Shown here piece by piece: positions 17,300 to 25,766 of a DNA stretch of 64,000 nucleotides. Source of the stretch: an uncultured Bacteroidales bacterium (lineage in GTDB: Bacteria > Bacteroidota > Bacteroidia > Bacteroidales > Bacteroidaceae); contig CADBWR010000012.1 in the NCBI GenBank assembly GCA_902798425.1, forward strand, positions 34,008-98,007, in the 5' to 3' direction. The position numbers were made by a program, and so were the translations under genes. How positions within the stretch are numbered: position 1 is the first letter of the stretch; every line of letters starts with the position of its first letter. Under the pieces are notes generated by a model that was not told where the DNA came from, made no database searches, and was given only the letters and a program-made list of their open reading frames with translations.

Positions 17300-17884
17300 T
17301 TAGAACGGAATATAAACCACTGCAAGAATCTTTGCACTCTTTCCAGGGGCACCATGCACATGATGCTTGACAATAGAGTCATAGTAGATAGTGTCACCCT
17401 CATACAGATGATAGGTTTCCTTGCCATACACTAGTTCTACCTCACCCTGCATGACGAAGATAAACTCTTCACCCTCGTGTGCGGAAAGTTGGAAGTTGGG
17501 CGATTCCTCAGGATTGATGTCAATAATGAACGGCTCCATGTGACGACCGGCTTTCTGCTGAGCCAACGGATGATATTCCATATGCTTGCGAGCATCAGTA
17601 GCTCCGTTAGAGAAGCTGATACTGCTATCGCGCTCACGGTCAGCGGCATGAGTCACAACAGGACCCAGCGCATCGTTGTCGTCCATAAATGTGCCCAGAC
17701 GCACTCCCAAGGCACGGGCTATCTTGATCAGCGGGCCCAGTGAAGGCATCGTCTGTCCATTCTCAATGGATGATATCTGGTCTACTGAGAGACCACTACT
17801 TTCTGCTATTTCCTCAACGGAGAGGTTCTTGGATTCCCTGATTCCTTTGATCTTGGATCCTACAAAACTATTGTTATCTGACAT
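17300..17884 (-). CDS. XRE-family regulator with C-terminal cupin domain
   Basis: 194 residues. An HTH_3 domain (about 8-65, KIKGIRESKNLSVEEIAESS, GLSVDQISSIENGQTMPSL) is joined to a cupin_2 domain (about 120-190, SPNFQLSAHEGEEFIFVMQG, DTIYYDSIVKHHVHGAPGKS). This HTH-cupin layout is that of small-molecule-sensing repressors such as PuuR-type proteins. Its ligand is unknown; the downstream acyl-CoA ligase suggests a fatty or carboxylic acid. It is first in the unit and has its own promoter, so autoregulation is plausible. Confidence 0.88.
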   Translation of the reverse strand: MSDNNSFVGSKIKGIRESKNLSVEEIAESSGLSVDQISSIENGQTMPSLGPLIKIARALGVRLGTFMDDNDALGPVVTHAADRERDSSISFSNGATDARKHMEYHPLAQQKAGRHMEPFIIDINPEESPNFQLSAHEGEEFIFVMQGEVELVYGKETYHLYEGDTIYYDSIVKHHVHGAPGKSAKILAVVYIPF

Positions 17885-17939
17885 ACCTTATTAATTATAA
17901 CACAGGAGAACAATCCCCACATGTCGTCAATATTGGGCG

Positions 17940-17970
17940 CAAAGTTACAAAAATTCTCTTATTCCGCCAA
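17940..17970 (-). promoter_or_regulatory. Promoter for the XRE-cupin/acyl-CoA ligase unit
   Basis: Minus strand: TTG (17970-17968), 20 bases, TAACTTTG (17947-17940). The start codon is 55 bases downstream. An ATTGG motif flanks both sides (CCAATATTG at 17932 and CCGCCAATATT at 17964), a possible regulator site. Confidence 0.75.
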
Positions 17971-18057
17971 TATTTTTTCATTTTTTCAGTAAAAAAACGG
18001 AAAATACGTCAAAACGGAAGAGTTAAGTGACCCTTCCTCATGCTCTTTCCCAAAAAA

Positions 18058-18705
18058 TCATCTGCCCTTTCTACTCTTCTGCTGAGACGGAGACGATACA
18101 TTCTGCTGTGACTTGCGCGGCTGCGACTCTTTCTTTTGCGACTTAGTGTGTTCTTTCTGCTGCTGTGCCTGCAATTGGTCTTCTTTCATATCCTTCCAGA
18201 ACGGGATGAGCGCAGGTGCAGACTCGGTGGTTTCCAGTTCCAAATCAGGAATTTCTATCTCGTCAGAAGGTAAGAAAGGCACAACAAAAGCATTGGCCTT
18301 CGTCACAAAAACAGTAGCAACGCCATGGCCAATGATGCCTAACTCCTTGGCAGCACGCCATGATAAATCGATGATTCTACCACGCACAAAAGGACCACGA
18401 TCTGTTACGCGAACGACGACACTACGTCCGTTGGCAGGGTTATAGACACGCAACATGGTACCAAAAGGGAAACTCCTGTGTGCACACGTCAGACTGTCAG
18501 GATGCAGACGCTCGCCACTGGCCGTTTTACGCCCCTTGAAATGCTTGGCATAAAACGAGGCCTTACCACGCTGGAAGTCTTGCGCAGCAGCCTCTCCACA
18601 CCTCCCTTCAAATAGAGGGAGTACAAACAAGAGTATGCCAATAACAAGCACACAATAAAAACATACTGCGTGTCTGCTATTGGCATATCTTTGATTCTTC
18701 TTCAT
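18058..18705 (-). CDS. rlpA: RlpA-like septal ring lytic transglycosylase
   Basis: 215 residues. A signal/anchor segment (about 12-35) leads to a double-psi beta-barrel domain (about 48-135) with [20 protein letters not shown], the [20 protein letters not shown] block and the catalytic-type [20 protein letters not shown]. RlpA cleaves naked glycan strands at the septum in the periplasm. There is no SPOR domain; the C-terminal ~60 residues are a Gln/Lys/Ser-rich tail. Residues about 28-38 ([12 protein letters not shown]) come from a palindromic repeat at 18591-18622, just after the signal hydrophobic core. It may be read through from gdhA, 38 bases upstream. Confidence 0.85.
   Translation of the reverse strand: MKKNQRYANSRHAVCFYCVLVIGILLFVLPLFEGRCGEAAAQDFQRGKASFYAKHFKGRKTASGERLHPDSLTCAHRSFPFGTMLRVYNPANGRSVVVRVTDRGPFVRGRIIDLSWRAAKELGIIGHGVATVFVTKANAFVVPFLPSDEIEIPDLELETTESAPALIPFWKDMKEDQLQAQQQKEHTKSQKKESQPRKSQQNVSSPSQQKSRKGR
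18591..18622 (-). repeat. In-frame palindromic repeat inside rlpA
   Basis: Minus strand CTCCCTCTATTTGAAGGGAG followed by GTGTGGAGAGG. Same order of parts (CTCCCTCT, AGGGAG, G-rich tail) as at 12867 and 35271. It encodes [11 protein letters not shown]. Confidence 0.6.
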
Positions 18706-18710
18706 TATTC

Positions 18711-18743
18711 TCCATAGCCCACCTATGAAGGGGGTGGGGGGTA
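18711..18743. repeat. Palindromic G-rich repeat between gdhA and rlpA
   Basis: TCCATAGCCCACCTATGAAG followed by GGGGTGGGGGGTA: an intergenic member of the same G-rich family, filling nearly all of the 38-base spacer. CATAGnCCACCTATG gives a short hairpin. Confidence 0.45.
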
Positions 18744-20081
18744 TTATACAATGCCCTGCGCGAGCATGGCCTTAGCGACCTTCATGAAGCCTGCGACATT
18801 GGCGCCCTTGACGTAGTTAACGTAGTCGCCCTCCTTGCCATACTTCACGCACTGCTCATGGATGCCGGCCATAATCTGGTGCAGACGCTGGTCAACCTCT
18901 TCGGCACTCCATGCCATACGCATCGAGTTCTGCGTCATCTCCAAACCGCTGGTAGCCACACCACCAGCATTAACGGCCTTACCAGGAGCAAACAACTGGT
19001 TGGCAGCAACAAACTTGTTGACAGCATCTGCCGTACAGCCCATGTTCGACACCTCTGCCACACACAGCGGCTTATTGGCAAGTATCATGTCGGCATCAGC
19101 ACCATTCAACTCGTTCTGTGTAGCACACGGCAAGTAGATGTCGGCCTTCTGCTCCCAAGGTTTCTTGTCTGCAAAGAACTTCGAGCCAGGGAACTCCTCC
19201 TCGTAAGGCTGGCAAACATCATTACCACTGGCACGCAACTCCAACATATACTCTATCTTCTCATCGTCAAGACCTGCTGGGTCATAGATGTATCCGTCAG
19301 GACCAGAGATGGTAATAACCTTGGCACCCAGCTCGGTGGCTTTCTTCGCAGCACCCCACGCTACATTGCCAAATCCTGACAGAGCGATGGTCTTACCCTT
19401 GATGTCAAGCCCATGAGCTTTCATCATGTGGTTGACAAAATACAAGGCACCAAAACCTGTTGCCTCTGGACGCAGTATCGAGCCACCCCACTCGATGCCC
19501 TTACCTGTCAAGGTAGCACCATGGAACTGGCTGGTCAGCTTCTTATACATGCCAAAGAGGTAGCCTATCTCACGACCGCCCACACCAATATCGCCGGCAG
19601 GTACGTCGATATCAGGACCTATCACCTTATACAATTCGCACATGAAAGCCTGGCAAAAACGCATAATCTCCGCATCGCTCTTGCCACGAGGTGAGAAGTC
19701 GGAGCCACCCTTACCACCACCCATCGGCAGTGTGGTCAGCGCATTTTTGAAGGTCTGTTCGAAACCCAAGAACTTCAGGATACTCAGATTCACTGAAGCA
19801 TGGAATCTCAGTCCGCCCTTGTATGGGCCAATGGCACTGTTGAACTGCACACGGTAACCAATGTTCACCTGCACCTCGCCCTTGTCATCTACCCAAGGAA
19901 CACGGAAAGTAACAATACGCTCCGGCTCAACGATACGCTCCACAATCTTGGCTTTCTCAAACTCGGGATGCTGGTTGTAGACATCCTTGATGCTTTCCAA
20001 CACTTCACGTACTGCTTGTAAGAATTCTACTTCACCTGGATGTTTACGTTCCAGGTCTTGCATGATTTTTTCTACGTTCAT
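18744..20081 (-). CDS. gdhA: NADP-type glutamate dehydrogenase
   Basis: 445 residues, the usual size of hexameric GDH-I. Converts 2-oxoglutarate and ammonia to glutamate in the cytoplasm. The substrate domain has [20 protein letters not shown] and [20 protein letters not shown] with the catalytic Lys/Asp set; the nucleotide domain shows [20 protein letters not shown] and the C-terminal [20 protein letters not shown] well-formed promoter precedes it. In gut Bacteroidales this enzyme is the main ammonia-assimilating route and is nitrogen-regulated; two AGTTACATT copies (20109 and 20204) lie in the intergenic region, but no regulator can be named. Confidence 0.97.
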   Translation of the reverse strand: MNVEKIMQDLERKHPGEVEFLQAVREVLESIKDVYNQHPEFEKAKIVERIVEPERIVTFRVPWVDDKGEVQVNIGYRVQFNSAIGPYKGGLRFHASVNLSILKFLGFEQTFKNALTTLPMGGGKGGSDFSPRGKSDAEIMRFCQAFMCELYKVIGPDIDVPAGDIGVGGREIGYLFGMYKKLTSQFHGATLTGKGIEWGGSILRPEATGFGALYFVNHMMKAHGLDIKGKTIALSGFGNVAWGAAKKATELGAKVITISGPDGYIYDPAGLDDEKIEYMLELRASGNDVCQPYEEEFPGSKFFADKKPWEQKADIYLPCATQNELNGADADMILANKPLCVAEVSNMGCTADAVNKFVAANQLFAPGKAVNAGGVATSGLEMTQNSMRMAWSAEEVDQRLHQIMAGIHEQCVKYGKEGDYVNYVKGANVAGFMKVAKAMLAQGIV

Positions 20082-20134
20082 AGTATAAAGGATTTAAAGT
20101 TTGATTTAAGTTACATTCTGTCATTATGACAACG

Positions 20135-20164
20135 CAAATTTAGAAAATATCTTTGACATAGCAA
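20135..20164 (-). promoter_or_regulatory. Promoter for gdhA
   Basis: Minus strand: TTG (20164-20162), 19 bases, TAAATTTG (20142-20135). The ATG is about 53 bases downstream. Confidence 0.7.
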
Positions 20165-20258
20165 AGAAAAAGTACATTTATTTTTCGAAAATAGTTACAT
20201 TTTGTTAAATCTCACCCTTCCCGCATAACATCTGCCTTATAAAAAGTTGCCCTTTTAT

Positions 20259-20289
20259 TTGGATTAGTCACGGAAAACAGCTAACTTTG
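20259..20289 (+). promoter_or_regulatory. Promoter for the PEP/pyruvate-binding protein gene
   Basis: TTG at 20259-20261, 20 bases, TAACTTTG at 20282-20289; the ATG is at 20327. Confidence 0.75.
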
Positions 20290-20326
20290 TATCCTCAACT
20301 TAGAAACGATAGAATAATATATTACG

Positions 20327-23300
20327 ATGAGTGATACTACCAATAATATTCCCCAGGAGTTTAACAACTTCTTCTTAAAAGACGTTTCGTTCGTCAACTT
20401 GATGACACGCCGCATCTTCAACGTACTGATTGTAGCCAATCCCTACGACGCCTTCATGCTGGAGGACGACGGACGCGTCGACGAGAAAATCTTTGACGAG
20501 TATATGGAACTGGGTATGCGTTATCCACCCACGTTCACCCAGGTGTCTACGACAGAGGAGGCCAGCAACGTACTGCAGACAACAGACATCGACCTGGTCA
20601 TCTGTATGCCCGGTAACGCTGACAACGATGCCTTTGCCGTTGCCCGCAACGTCAAGCACATGGCACCTCACGTGCCATGTGTAGTCCTGACGCCTTTCTC
20701 GCATGGTATCACGAAACGTATAGAGAACGAGGACATGACCATCTTCGATTACGTGTTCTGCTGGTTGGGCAATACCAACCTCATCCTGTCTATCATCAAA
20801 CTGATAGAAGATCAGATGAACATCGAACACGATATCAAGGAAGCTGGTGTTCAGATGATTCTGCTGGTGGAGGACAACATCCGTTTCTACTCGTCGGTAT
20901 TACCGAATCTGTATAATTACATCCTCGCTCAGTCGAAGAACTTCTCCACGGAGGCTTTGAACCCCCATGCTGCCGCACAGCGCAAGCGCGGACGTCCGAA
21001 AGTTGTGCTGGCAACAACCTACGAGGAGGCCATCCACTGGTACGACATGTATCACGACAACGTGCTGGGTGTCATCAGCGACACACGTTTCCCGTTGGTT
21101 GGTGTCAATGGCCGTTTGGCACACGTAGAGGAAGGCGACCCCGAAGCGGGTCTGAAGCTGCTGCGCGAGATACGCCGTCGCGACGAGTATGTCCCCTTGA
21201 TTCTGGAGAGTTCGGAGATTGCCAACCGCGACAAGGCATGGGCTGAGGGTTTCGACTTCCTCGACAAGAACTCTAAGAAGTTCAATGTAGACCTGCGCCA
21301 CATGATTGAGGAGCACATGGGGTTTGGTGACTTTGTCTTCCGCGACCCCAAGACGCACGAGGAGGTGTTCCGCATCAAGTCGCTGAAGGAGTTGCAGGAC
21401 AACATCTTTAATATTCCGGCAGACTCCTTCCAGTACCATGTCTCGCGCAACCACATGAGTCGCTGGCTCTGTGCCCGTGCCATCTTCCCCGTCAGCCAGT
21501 TTCTGAAGACGGTGACATGGCACAAATTGCAAGACCTCAATGCCCACCGTCAGATCATCTTCGACGCCATCGTGCAGTATCGTCGCATGAAGAACATCGG
21601 CGTCGTGGCTGTCTTCGACCGTCTGAAGTTCGACCGCTTTGCCCACTTTGCCCGCATCGGCGATGGTTCATTAGGAGGTAAGGGCCGTGGCTTGGCATTC
21701 CTTGACAACATCATCAAGCGTCATCCTGAACTGAACCAGTTTGAGAATGCCACCGTACAGATACCCAAGACCGTCGTGCTCTGCACTGACTTCTTCGACC
21801 AGTTCATGGATGAGAACAACCTCTGGAGTATTGCCTTGAGCGATGCCCCTGACGATGAGATACTGCGACACTTCATGCGAGCACAGTTGCCCGATGCTCT
21901 GATAGCCGACTTCTTCACCTTCTTTGACGCCATCAACGCACCTATCGCCGTGCGTTCGTCGTCGTTATTGGAAGACTCGCACTACCAGCCTTTTGCAGGC
22001 ATCTACAGCACCTACATGGTCCCCTACCTGGAGGACAAATACGAGATGCTGCGCATGGTGGCCTGTGCCATTAAGGGTGTCTATGCCTCTGTCTACTACA
22101 AGGACTCAAAAGCCTATATGACGGCAACGTCGAACGTCATCGACCAGGAGAAGATGGCAGTCATCCTTCAGGAGGTGGTAGGCCAGAAGCATGACACACG
22201 ATTCTACCCAACATTCAGCGGTGTGCTGCGCTCGCTGAACTACTACCCCATCGGTGACGAACAGGCCGAAGAGGGTATTGCCTCGCTGGCCTTAGGACTG
22301 GGTAAATACATCGTAGATGGTGGTCAGACACTACGCGTTAGTCCCCACCACCCCAAACAGGTGCTGCAAACCTCAGAGATGGAGACTGCACTTCGCGAGA
22401 CACAGACTCGCTTCTATGCGCTGGACATGTCGCATGTGGGCGACGACTTTAAGGTAGATGATGGTTTCAACATCCTAAACCTGCGTGTCAAGGAGGCAGA
22501 CAAGGACGGTTCGCTGCAAGGTATCGCCTCAACCTACGACCCTGTCGACCAGATTATCCGTGATGGAATCTATGAAGGTGGTCGTAAAGTTATCTCGTTC
22601 AGTGGTGTACTGCAGCATGGCGTCTTCCCATTGCCGGAGATTCTGCAACTGGCACAGAAACTAGGTTCTGAAGAGATGCGCCGCCCTGTAGAGATTGAGT
22701 TTGCCTGCAACCTCCATAATCAGCAGCAAACAGCAAATAGTCAACAGCCAAAGGGTGAGTTTTACCTGCTCCAAATCCGACCCATCGTCGACTCCAAGCA
22801 GGTACTCGACGAAGACCTCGCGGCCATTTCTGACGAGCAGTGCCTGCTACGTTCTCACAACTCGCTGGGGCATGGTATCTCGGAGGATGTCGTCGACGTG
22901 GTTTATGTCAAGACCGACGATGACTTTACCGCTGTCAACAATCCACGCATTGCCGACGAGATAGAGCAGATAAACCGCAAGTTCCTGAACGAAGACAAGA
23001 ACTACATATTGATTGGCCCTGGCCGCTGGGGTTCCAGCGACTACTGGCTGGGCATCCCCGTCAAGTGGCCGCATATCTCTGCAGCCCGCGTCATTGTCGA
23101 GGCTGGTCTGAAGAACTACCATGTCGATCCTTCACAAGGTACCCACTTCTTCCAGAACCTGACATCGTTCGGCGTAGGCTACTTCACCATCAACACCTAT
23201 ACAGGCGATGGTGTACTGCAGAAAGAACTGCTCGACCAGATGCCTGCCGTCGAAGAGACTGAGTTTGTGCGCCACGTACGTTTTGACCGCCCACTGAAAA

Positions 23301-23359
23301 TCATGATGGACGGAAAGAAACAACAGGGTGTAGTGCTGCTGCCAACAACTAACAGCTAA
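20327..23359 (+). CDS. PEP/pyruvate-binding domain protein with receiver-like N-terminus
   Basis: 1010 residues. The C-terminal ~600 residues carry the ATP-grasp nucleotide domain of PEP synthase/pyruvate phosphate dikinase (GDGSLGGKGRGLAFLDNII; IAVRSSSLLEDSHYQPFAGI; FYLLQIRPI). No swivelling His domain or PEP-binding TIM barrel is visible, so it is not a complete PEP synthase. The N-terminus has two receiver-like segments: about 24-170 (VLIVANPYDAFMLEDDGRVD, DIDLVICMPG) and about 178-345 (ILLVEDNIRFYSSVL, then GVISDTRFPL and VPLILESSE). This Bacteroidota family is uncharacterised; a phosphotransfer or sensing role is inferred. Residues about 799-809 (QQQTANSQQPK) and the final PTTNS are repeat-derived. 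Confidence 0.8.
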   Translation: MSDTTNNIPQEFNNFFLKDVSFVNLMTRRIFNVLIVANPYDAFMLEDDGRVDEKIFDEYMELGMRYPPTFTQVSTTEEASNVLQTTDIDLVICMPGNADNDAFAVARNVKHMAPHVPCVVLTPFSHGITKRIENEDMTIFDYVFCWLGNTNLILSIIKLIEDQMNIEHDIKEAGVQMILLVEDNIRFYSSVLPNLYNYILAQSKNFSTEALNPHAAAQRKRGRPKVVLATTYEEAIHWYDMYHDNVLGVISDTRFPLVGVNGRLAHVEEGDPEAGLKLLREIRRRDEYVPLILESSEIANRDKAWAEGFDFLDKNSKKFNVDLRHMIEEHMGFGDFVFRDPKTHEEVFRIKSLKELQDNIFNIPADSFQYHVSRNHMSRWLCARAIFPVSQFLKTVTWHKLQDLNAHRQIIFDAIVQYRRMKNIGVVAVFDRLKFDRFAHFARIGDGSLGGKGRGLAFLDNIIKRHPELNQFENATVQIPKTVVLCTDFFDQFMDENNLWSIALSDAPDDEILRHFMRAQLPDALIADFFTFFDAINAPIAVRSSSLLEDSHYQPFAGIYSTYMVPYLEDKYEMLRMVACAIKGVYASVYYKDSKAYMTATSNVIDQEKMAVILQEVVGQKHDTRFYPTFSGVLRSLNYYPIGDEQAEEGIASLALGLGKYIVDGGQTLRVSPHHPKQVLQTSEMETALRETQTRFYALDMSHVGDDFKVDDGFNILNLRVKEADKDGSLQGIASTYDPVDQIIRDGIYEGGRKVISFSGVLQHGVFPLPEILQLAQKLGSEEMRRPVEIEFACNLHNQQQTANSQQPKGEFYLLQIRPIVDSKQVLDEDLAAISDEQCLLRSHNSLGHGISEDVVDVVYVKTDDDFTAVNNPRIADEIEQINRKFLNEDKNYILIGPGRWGSSDYWLGIPVKWPHISAARVIVEAGLKNYHVDPSQGTHFFQNLTSFGVGYFTINTYTGDGVLQKELLDQMPAVEETEFVRHVRFDRPLKIMMDGKKQQGVVLLPTTNS
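22721..22751 (+). repeat. In-frame AACAGC-type repeat in the PEP-binding protein gene
   Basis: CAGCAGCAAACAGCAAATAG followed by TCAACAGCCAA, encoding QQQTANSQQPK. The GH31 gene carries a related insert that also encodes TANSQQ. Confidence 0.65.
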
Positions 23360-23366
23360 TTGCAAA
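23343..23366. repeat. AACTAACAGCTAA repeat at the gene end
   Basis: CCAACAACTAACAGCTAATT: the repeat encodes the last residues (PTTNS) and the TAA stop of the PEP-binding protein gene. Confidence 0.5.
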
Positions 23367-23375
23367 CTACAAAAC

Positions 23376-23894
23376 ATGAATCGTCTGAAACATTGGCTCA
23401 TCTGGCTGAGTCGTATCCACTGCTGTAGGGGCTTTGGCATACAATCACCCACAGACTATGCGTTCGTCCGCTATGTGGTGAACGAGCACTGGCCCTACTA
23501 TGCCTACGGCGAGCTACACGACGATGACTGGCTCCACGAGAAGTTGGGACAACTATACTTCCGACTGGCCAACTGGCGACAACCTACAGCCATGCTACGT
23601 GACAACTACACAGCATGGTGGCAGGCCGGTTGTAGGAAGATGCGCATAACCAAACAGTTAGAGCAGGTAGAGTTGGCTCGGATAGATATAGAGGACATAG
23701 CGGACTTCTACGCCTTGCTGCCTCTCTGCAACCAACAGTCCGTGGTTGTCGTTGAGAACATCTGGCGCAACAAAGCGCGCTGGCAGCAGATAACCCGCGA
23801 TAACCGCACAGGCACCACCTTCGACCTCTACTATTGCGGCATCGTCTTTTTTGATACCAAACGTTATAAACATAACTATAAAATTAACTTTTAA
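23376..23894 (+). CDS. Conserved Bacteroidota protein of unknown function
   Basis: 172 residues. Conserved-looking features: RGFGIQSPTDYAFVRYVVNE near the N-terminus, WPYYAY, and the C-terminal DLYYCGIVFFDTKRYKHNYK. Proteins with these ends are common in Bacteroidota and are sometimes labelled methyltransferase-like, but no SAM-binding motif is visible here. VVVVENIWRNKARWQQI suggests a Rossmann-like strand-helix. It follows the PEP-binding gene by 16 bases and precedes the cobalamin adenosyltransferase by 6, so it is in that operon. Confidence 0.6.
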   Translation: MNRLKHWLIWLSRIHCCRGFGIQSPTDYAFVRYVVNEHWPYYAYGELHDDDWLHEKLGQLYFRLANWRQPTAMLRDNYTAWWQAGCRKMRITKQLEQVELARIDIEDIADFYALLPLCNQQSVVVVENIWRNKARWQQITRDNRTGTTFDLYYCGIVFFDTKRYKHNYKINF

Positions 23895-23900
23895 CCGACT

Positions 23901-24464
23901 ATGAAAATTACAAAGGTATACACCCGCAGGGGTGATCAGGGACAGACCTCGCTGGTAGGTGGTCAGCGCATATCGAAAGCCAGCGCCCGTCTGGAGGCTT
24001 ATGGCACCGTCGACGAACTCAACTCCCACCTGGGACTCCTTGCCGCCATGCTATCCGAGGGCCATGAGAAGTCGTTCGTAGAGCACATACAGAACAACCT
24101 CTTCAACGTCTGCACCAATCTGGCTACAGACCAGGACCATGACAAACTGATTCCTTCAGCCCATCTGCCAGAAGGTGCCGTCAAGGAAGTGGAACAGGAG
24201 GTCGACAGCATTACGCACGAACTGCCCGAGCGTCACGGATTCATCCTTCCTGGTGGCACACAGGCTGCAGCACAGGCACACGTCTGCCGCACCGTCTGCC
24301 GTCGTGCCGAACGCCGCATTGTAGCCCTTGCCGAAACGGCTACCGTTTCTCCTGAAGTACAGCAATACATTAATAGACTAAGCGATTATCTCTTTATTTT
24401 AGCCAAAAAGTTGAATTTTATTGCCGGTAATAGCGAAAAAATATGGGAGAATGCTTGCAAATAA
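23901..24464 (+). CDS. PduO-type ATP:cob(I)alamin adenosyltransferase
   Basis: 187 residues. Transfers the adenosyl group of ATP to reduced cobalamin to form coenzyme B12. The N-terminal TRRGDQGQTSLVGGQRISKA (ATP loop), AYGTVDELNSHLG, and the C-terminal FILPGGTQAAAQAHVCRTVC, RRAERRIVAL and NRLSDYLFILAK motifs are diagnostic. In this group adenosylcobalamin serves methylmalonyl-CoA mutase and other mutases, not present in the window. It ends the operon; a separate promoter follows. Confidence 0.95.
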   Translation: MKITKVYTRRGDQGQTSLVGGQRISKASARLEAYGTVDELNSHLGLLAAMLSEGHEKSFVEHIQNNLFNVCTNLATDQDHDKLIPSAHLPEGAVKEVEQEVDSITHELPERHGFILPGGTQAAAQAHVCRTVCRRAERRIVALAETATVSPEVQQYINRLSDYLFILAKKLNFIAGNSEKIWENACK

Positions 24465-24484
24465 GAAAAAATATATTACTTTTG
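24455..24484 (+). promoter_or_regulatory. Promoter for the DUF2795 gene
   Basis: TTG at 24455-24457, 19 bases, TACTTTTG at 24477-24484, inside and just after the end of the adenosyltransferase gene; ATG at 24549. Confidence 0.7.
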
Positions 24485-24548
24485 CGGGCAAATTAGAAAT
24501 AAGAACCGAGAAACAAGAATAGTTTATTATTAAATTGTAAATATTATT

Positions 24549-24770
24549 ATGTATTGGACACTAGAATTAGCTTCAAAACTAGAAGACGCTCCCTGGCCCG
24601 CTACCAAGGACGAACTAATAGATTATGCCATCCGCTCAGGTGCACCCCTCGAAGTCTTAGAGAACCTACAGGAAATAGAAGATGAGGGCGATGTTTATGA
24701 AAGCATCGAAGAGATATGGCCCGACTATCCTTCTAAGGAAGACTTCCTGTTCAACGAGGATGAGTATTGA
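24549..24770 (+). CDS. DUF2795 family small acidic protein
   Basis: 73 residues: MYWTLELASKLEDAPWPATK, then DELIDYAIRSGAPLEVLENL and an acidic end (EEIWPDYPSKEDFLFNEDEY). DUF2795 is a small helical family; in Bacteroidota the single-copy version is highly conserved and of unknown function. It has its own promoter and terminator, so it is a single-gene unit. The stop codon is part of the first TGATCATTTAATT motif of the following region. Confidence 0.85.
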   Translation: MYWTLELASKLEDAPWPATKDELIDYAIRSGAPLEVLENLQEIEDEGDVYESIEEIWPDYPSKEDFLFNEDEY

Positions 24771-24968
24771 TCATTTAATTCGGCTTAGAAAAGCGTAACT
24801 AATTGAAAATAAGCAGCATGGATAAATCACCAAGATTTTCCATGTTGCTTTTTTCGGCCATTTTAGGCCAAATAAAATGATCAAAAAATGAAATTTAGCC
24901 TCAAAATGAAAATAAAATGATCAATAATCTGTATTTTTGAAAGACTTTCCGTAGGTGATCATTTAATT
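24768..24968. repeat. Four copies of a 13-base TGATCATTTAATT motif
   Basis: TGATCATTTAATT occurs at 24768-24780 and 24956-24968; its inverse form AATAAAATGATCA (one base different) at 24871-24883 and 24911-24923. The order is forward, inverse, inverse, forward. The rest of the 480-base gene-poor stretch (24771-25250) holds a terminator, AT-rich sequence and the promoter of the next gene; I see no supported gene in it. Confidence 0.7.
24812..24854 (+). terminator. Intrinsic terminator after the DUF2795 gene
   Basis: Arms AGCAGCATGGA (24812-24822) and TCCATGTTGCT (24839-24849), 11 pairs with one G-T, followed by a T run. Confidence 0.8.
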
Positions 24969-25138
24969 TTCAAAACAAGTATAGACATATCATAAAGACT
25001 AGAATGAAAAGAGCTATGGTGGAATAGGCGAGACACGCACTACTCCATACATAGACTACTAATACTACAATGCTTTTCTGCCTGGAAAAGCTCCATAATC
25101 TTTCCATGCAAATCACAAATCTTATTAAAACTGTTGGC

Positions 25139-25175
25139 AAAGGAACTCCTTTTCCATTTATTATTCGTATCTTTG
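25139..25175 (+). promoter_or_regulatory. Promoter with palindrome for the nitroreductase unit
   Basis: TATCTTTG at 25168-25175 is a clear -7 element. The -33 region is occupied by the palindrome AAAGGAACTCCTTT (25139-25152) instead of a TTG, a possible regulator site. The leader to the ATG at 25251 is about 70 bases. Confidence 0.6.
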
Positions 25176-25250
25176 CAACTATCATTACAATACTTTTAGA
25201 GAATTATTGCACATCATTGTGAAAACTGCAAATCGAAATACTAAGTGGAT

Positions 25251-25748
25251 ATGAATTTGTTGGAATTAGTAAAAGCGAGATATAGCTGTAGGAGCTATCA
25301 GCCTACGAGTGTTGAACAAGAAAAGCTGGACTACATCATGGAGTGTGTCAGGTTTGCCCCCTCTGCGGTGAACAAGCAGCCCTGGAGGTTCCATATAGTC
25401 AGGAGCGAAGCCGATAAGGCGAAACTTCAGGAATGCTACAACCGCGAGTGGTTCCAAACGGCTCCAATGTACGTCATCTGCTCTATCCTCCATGACGAAG
25501 AGTGGGTACGCTCTGACGGAAAGCATCATGGCGATATTGATATAGCCATTGCAGTAGAGCATCTTTGTCTGGCAGCAACAGAACAGGGACTTGGCACTTG
25601 CTGGGTTTGCAACTTTGATGCTGAACTGTGCAAGAAGTCCTTTGGTCTAGGTGAGCATGAAGAGCCTGCCGTCCTGATTCCCATCGGCTATCCTGCTGAT
25701 GACTTGAAGGAAAAGAAGCGTAAAGCCATTGAAGAAATATGCAAATAA
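25251..25748 (+). CDS. Nitroreductase family protein
   Basis: 165 residues from ATG 25251 (a GTG 6 bases earlier is in frame). FMN-binding nitroreductase signatures: ARYSCRSYQP near the N-terminus, CVRFAPSAVNKQPWRFHIV, DIDIAIAVEHLCLAATEQGL, GTCWVCNFD and the C-terminal AVLIPIGYPADD. These dimeric flavoenzymes reduce nitro, quinone or other electron-poor compounds with NAD(P)H; the natural substrate is unknown. The RidA gene follows by 18 bases, likely cotranscribed with the thioredoxin-like gene. Confidence 0.9.
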   Translation: MNLLELVKARYSCRSYQPTSVEQEKLDYIMECVRFAPSAVNKQPWRFHIVRSEADKAKLQECYNREWFQTAPMYVICSILHDEEWVRSDGKHHGDIDIAIAVEHLCLAATEQGLGTCWVCNFDAELCKKSFGLGEHEEPAVLIPIGYPADDLKEKKRKAIEEICK

Positions 25749-25766
25749 ACAAAACACCATAAAAAG

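Noticed and set aside
24970-25185. 71-residue minus-strand frame with hydrophobic end in the gene-poor region
   Set aside because: No family pattern, no promoter on that strand, and it overlaps the plus-strand promoter of the nitroreductase gene. Most likely a chance frame in AT-rich DNA.
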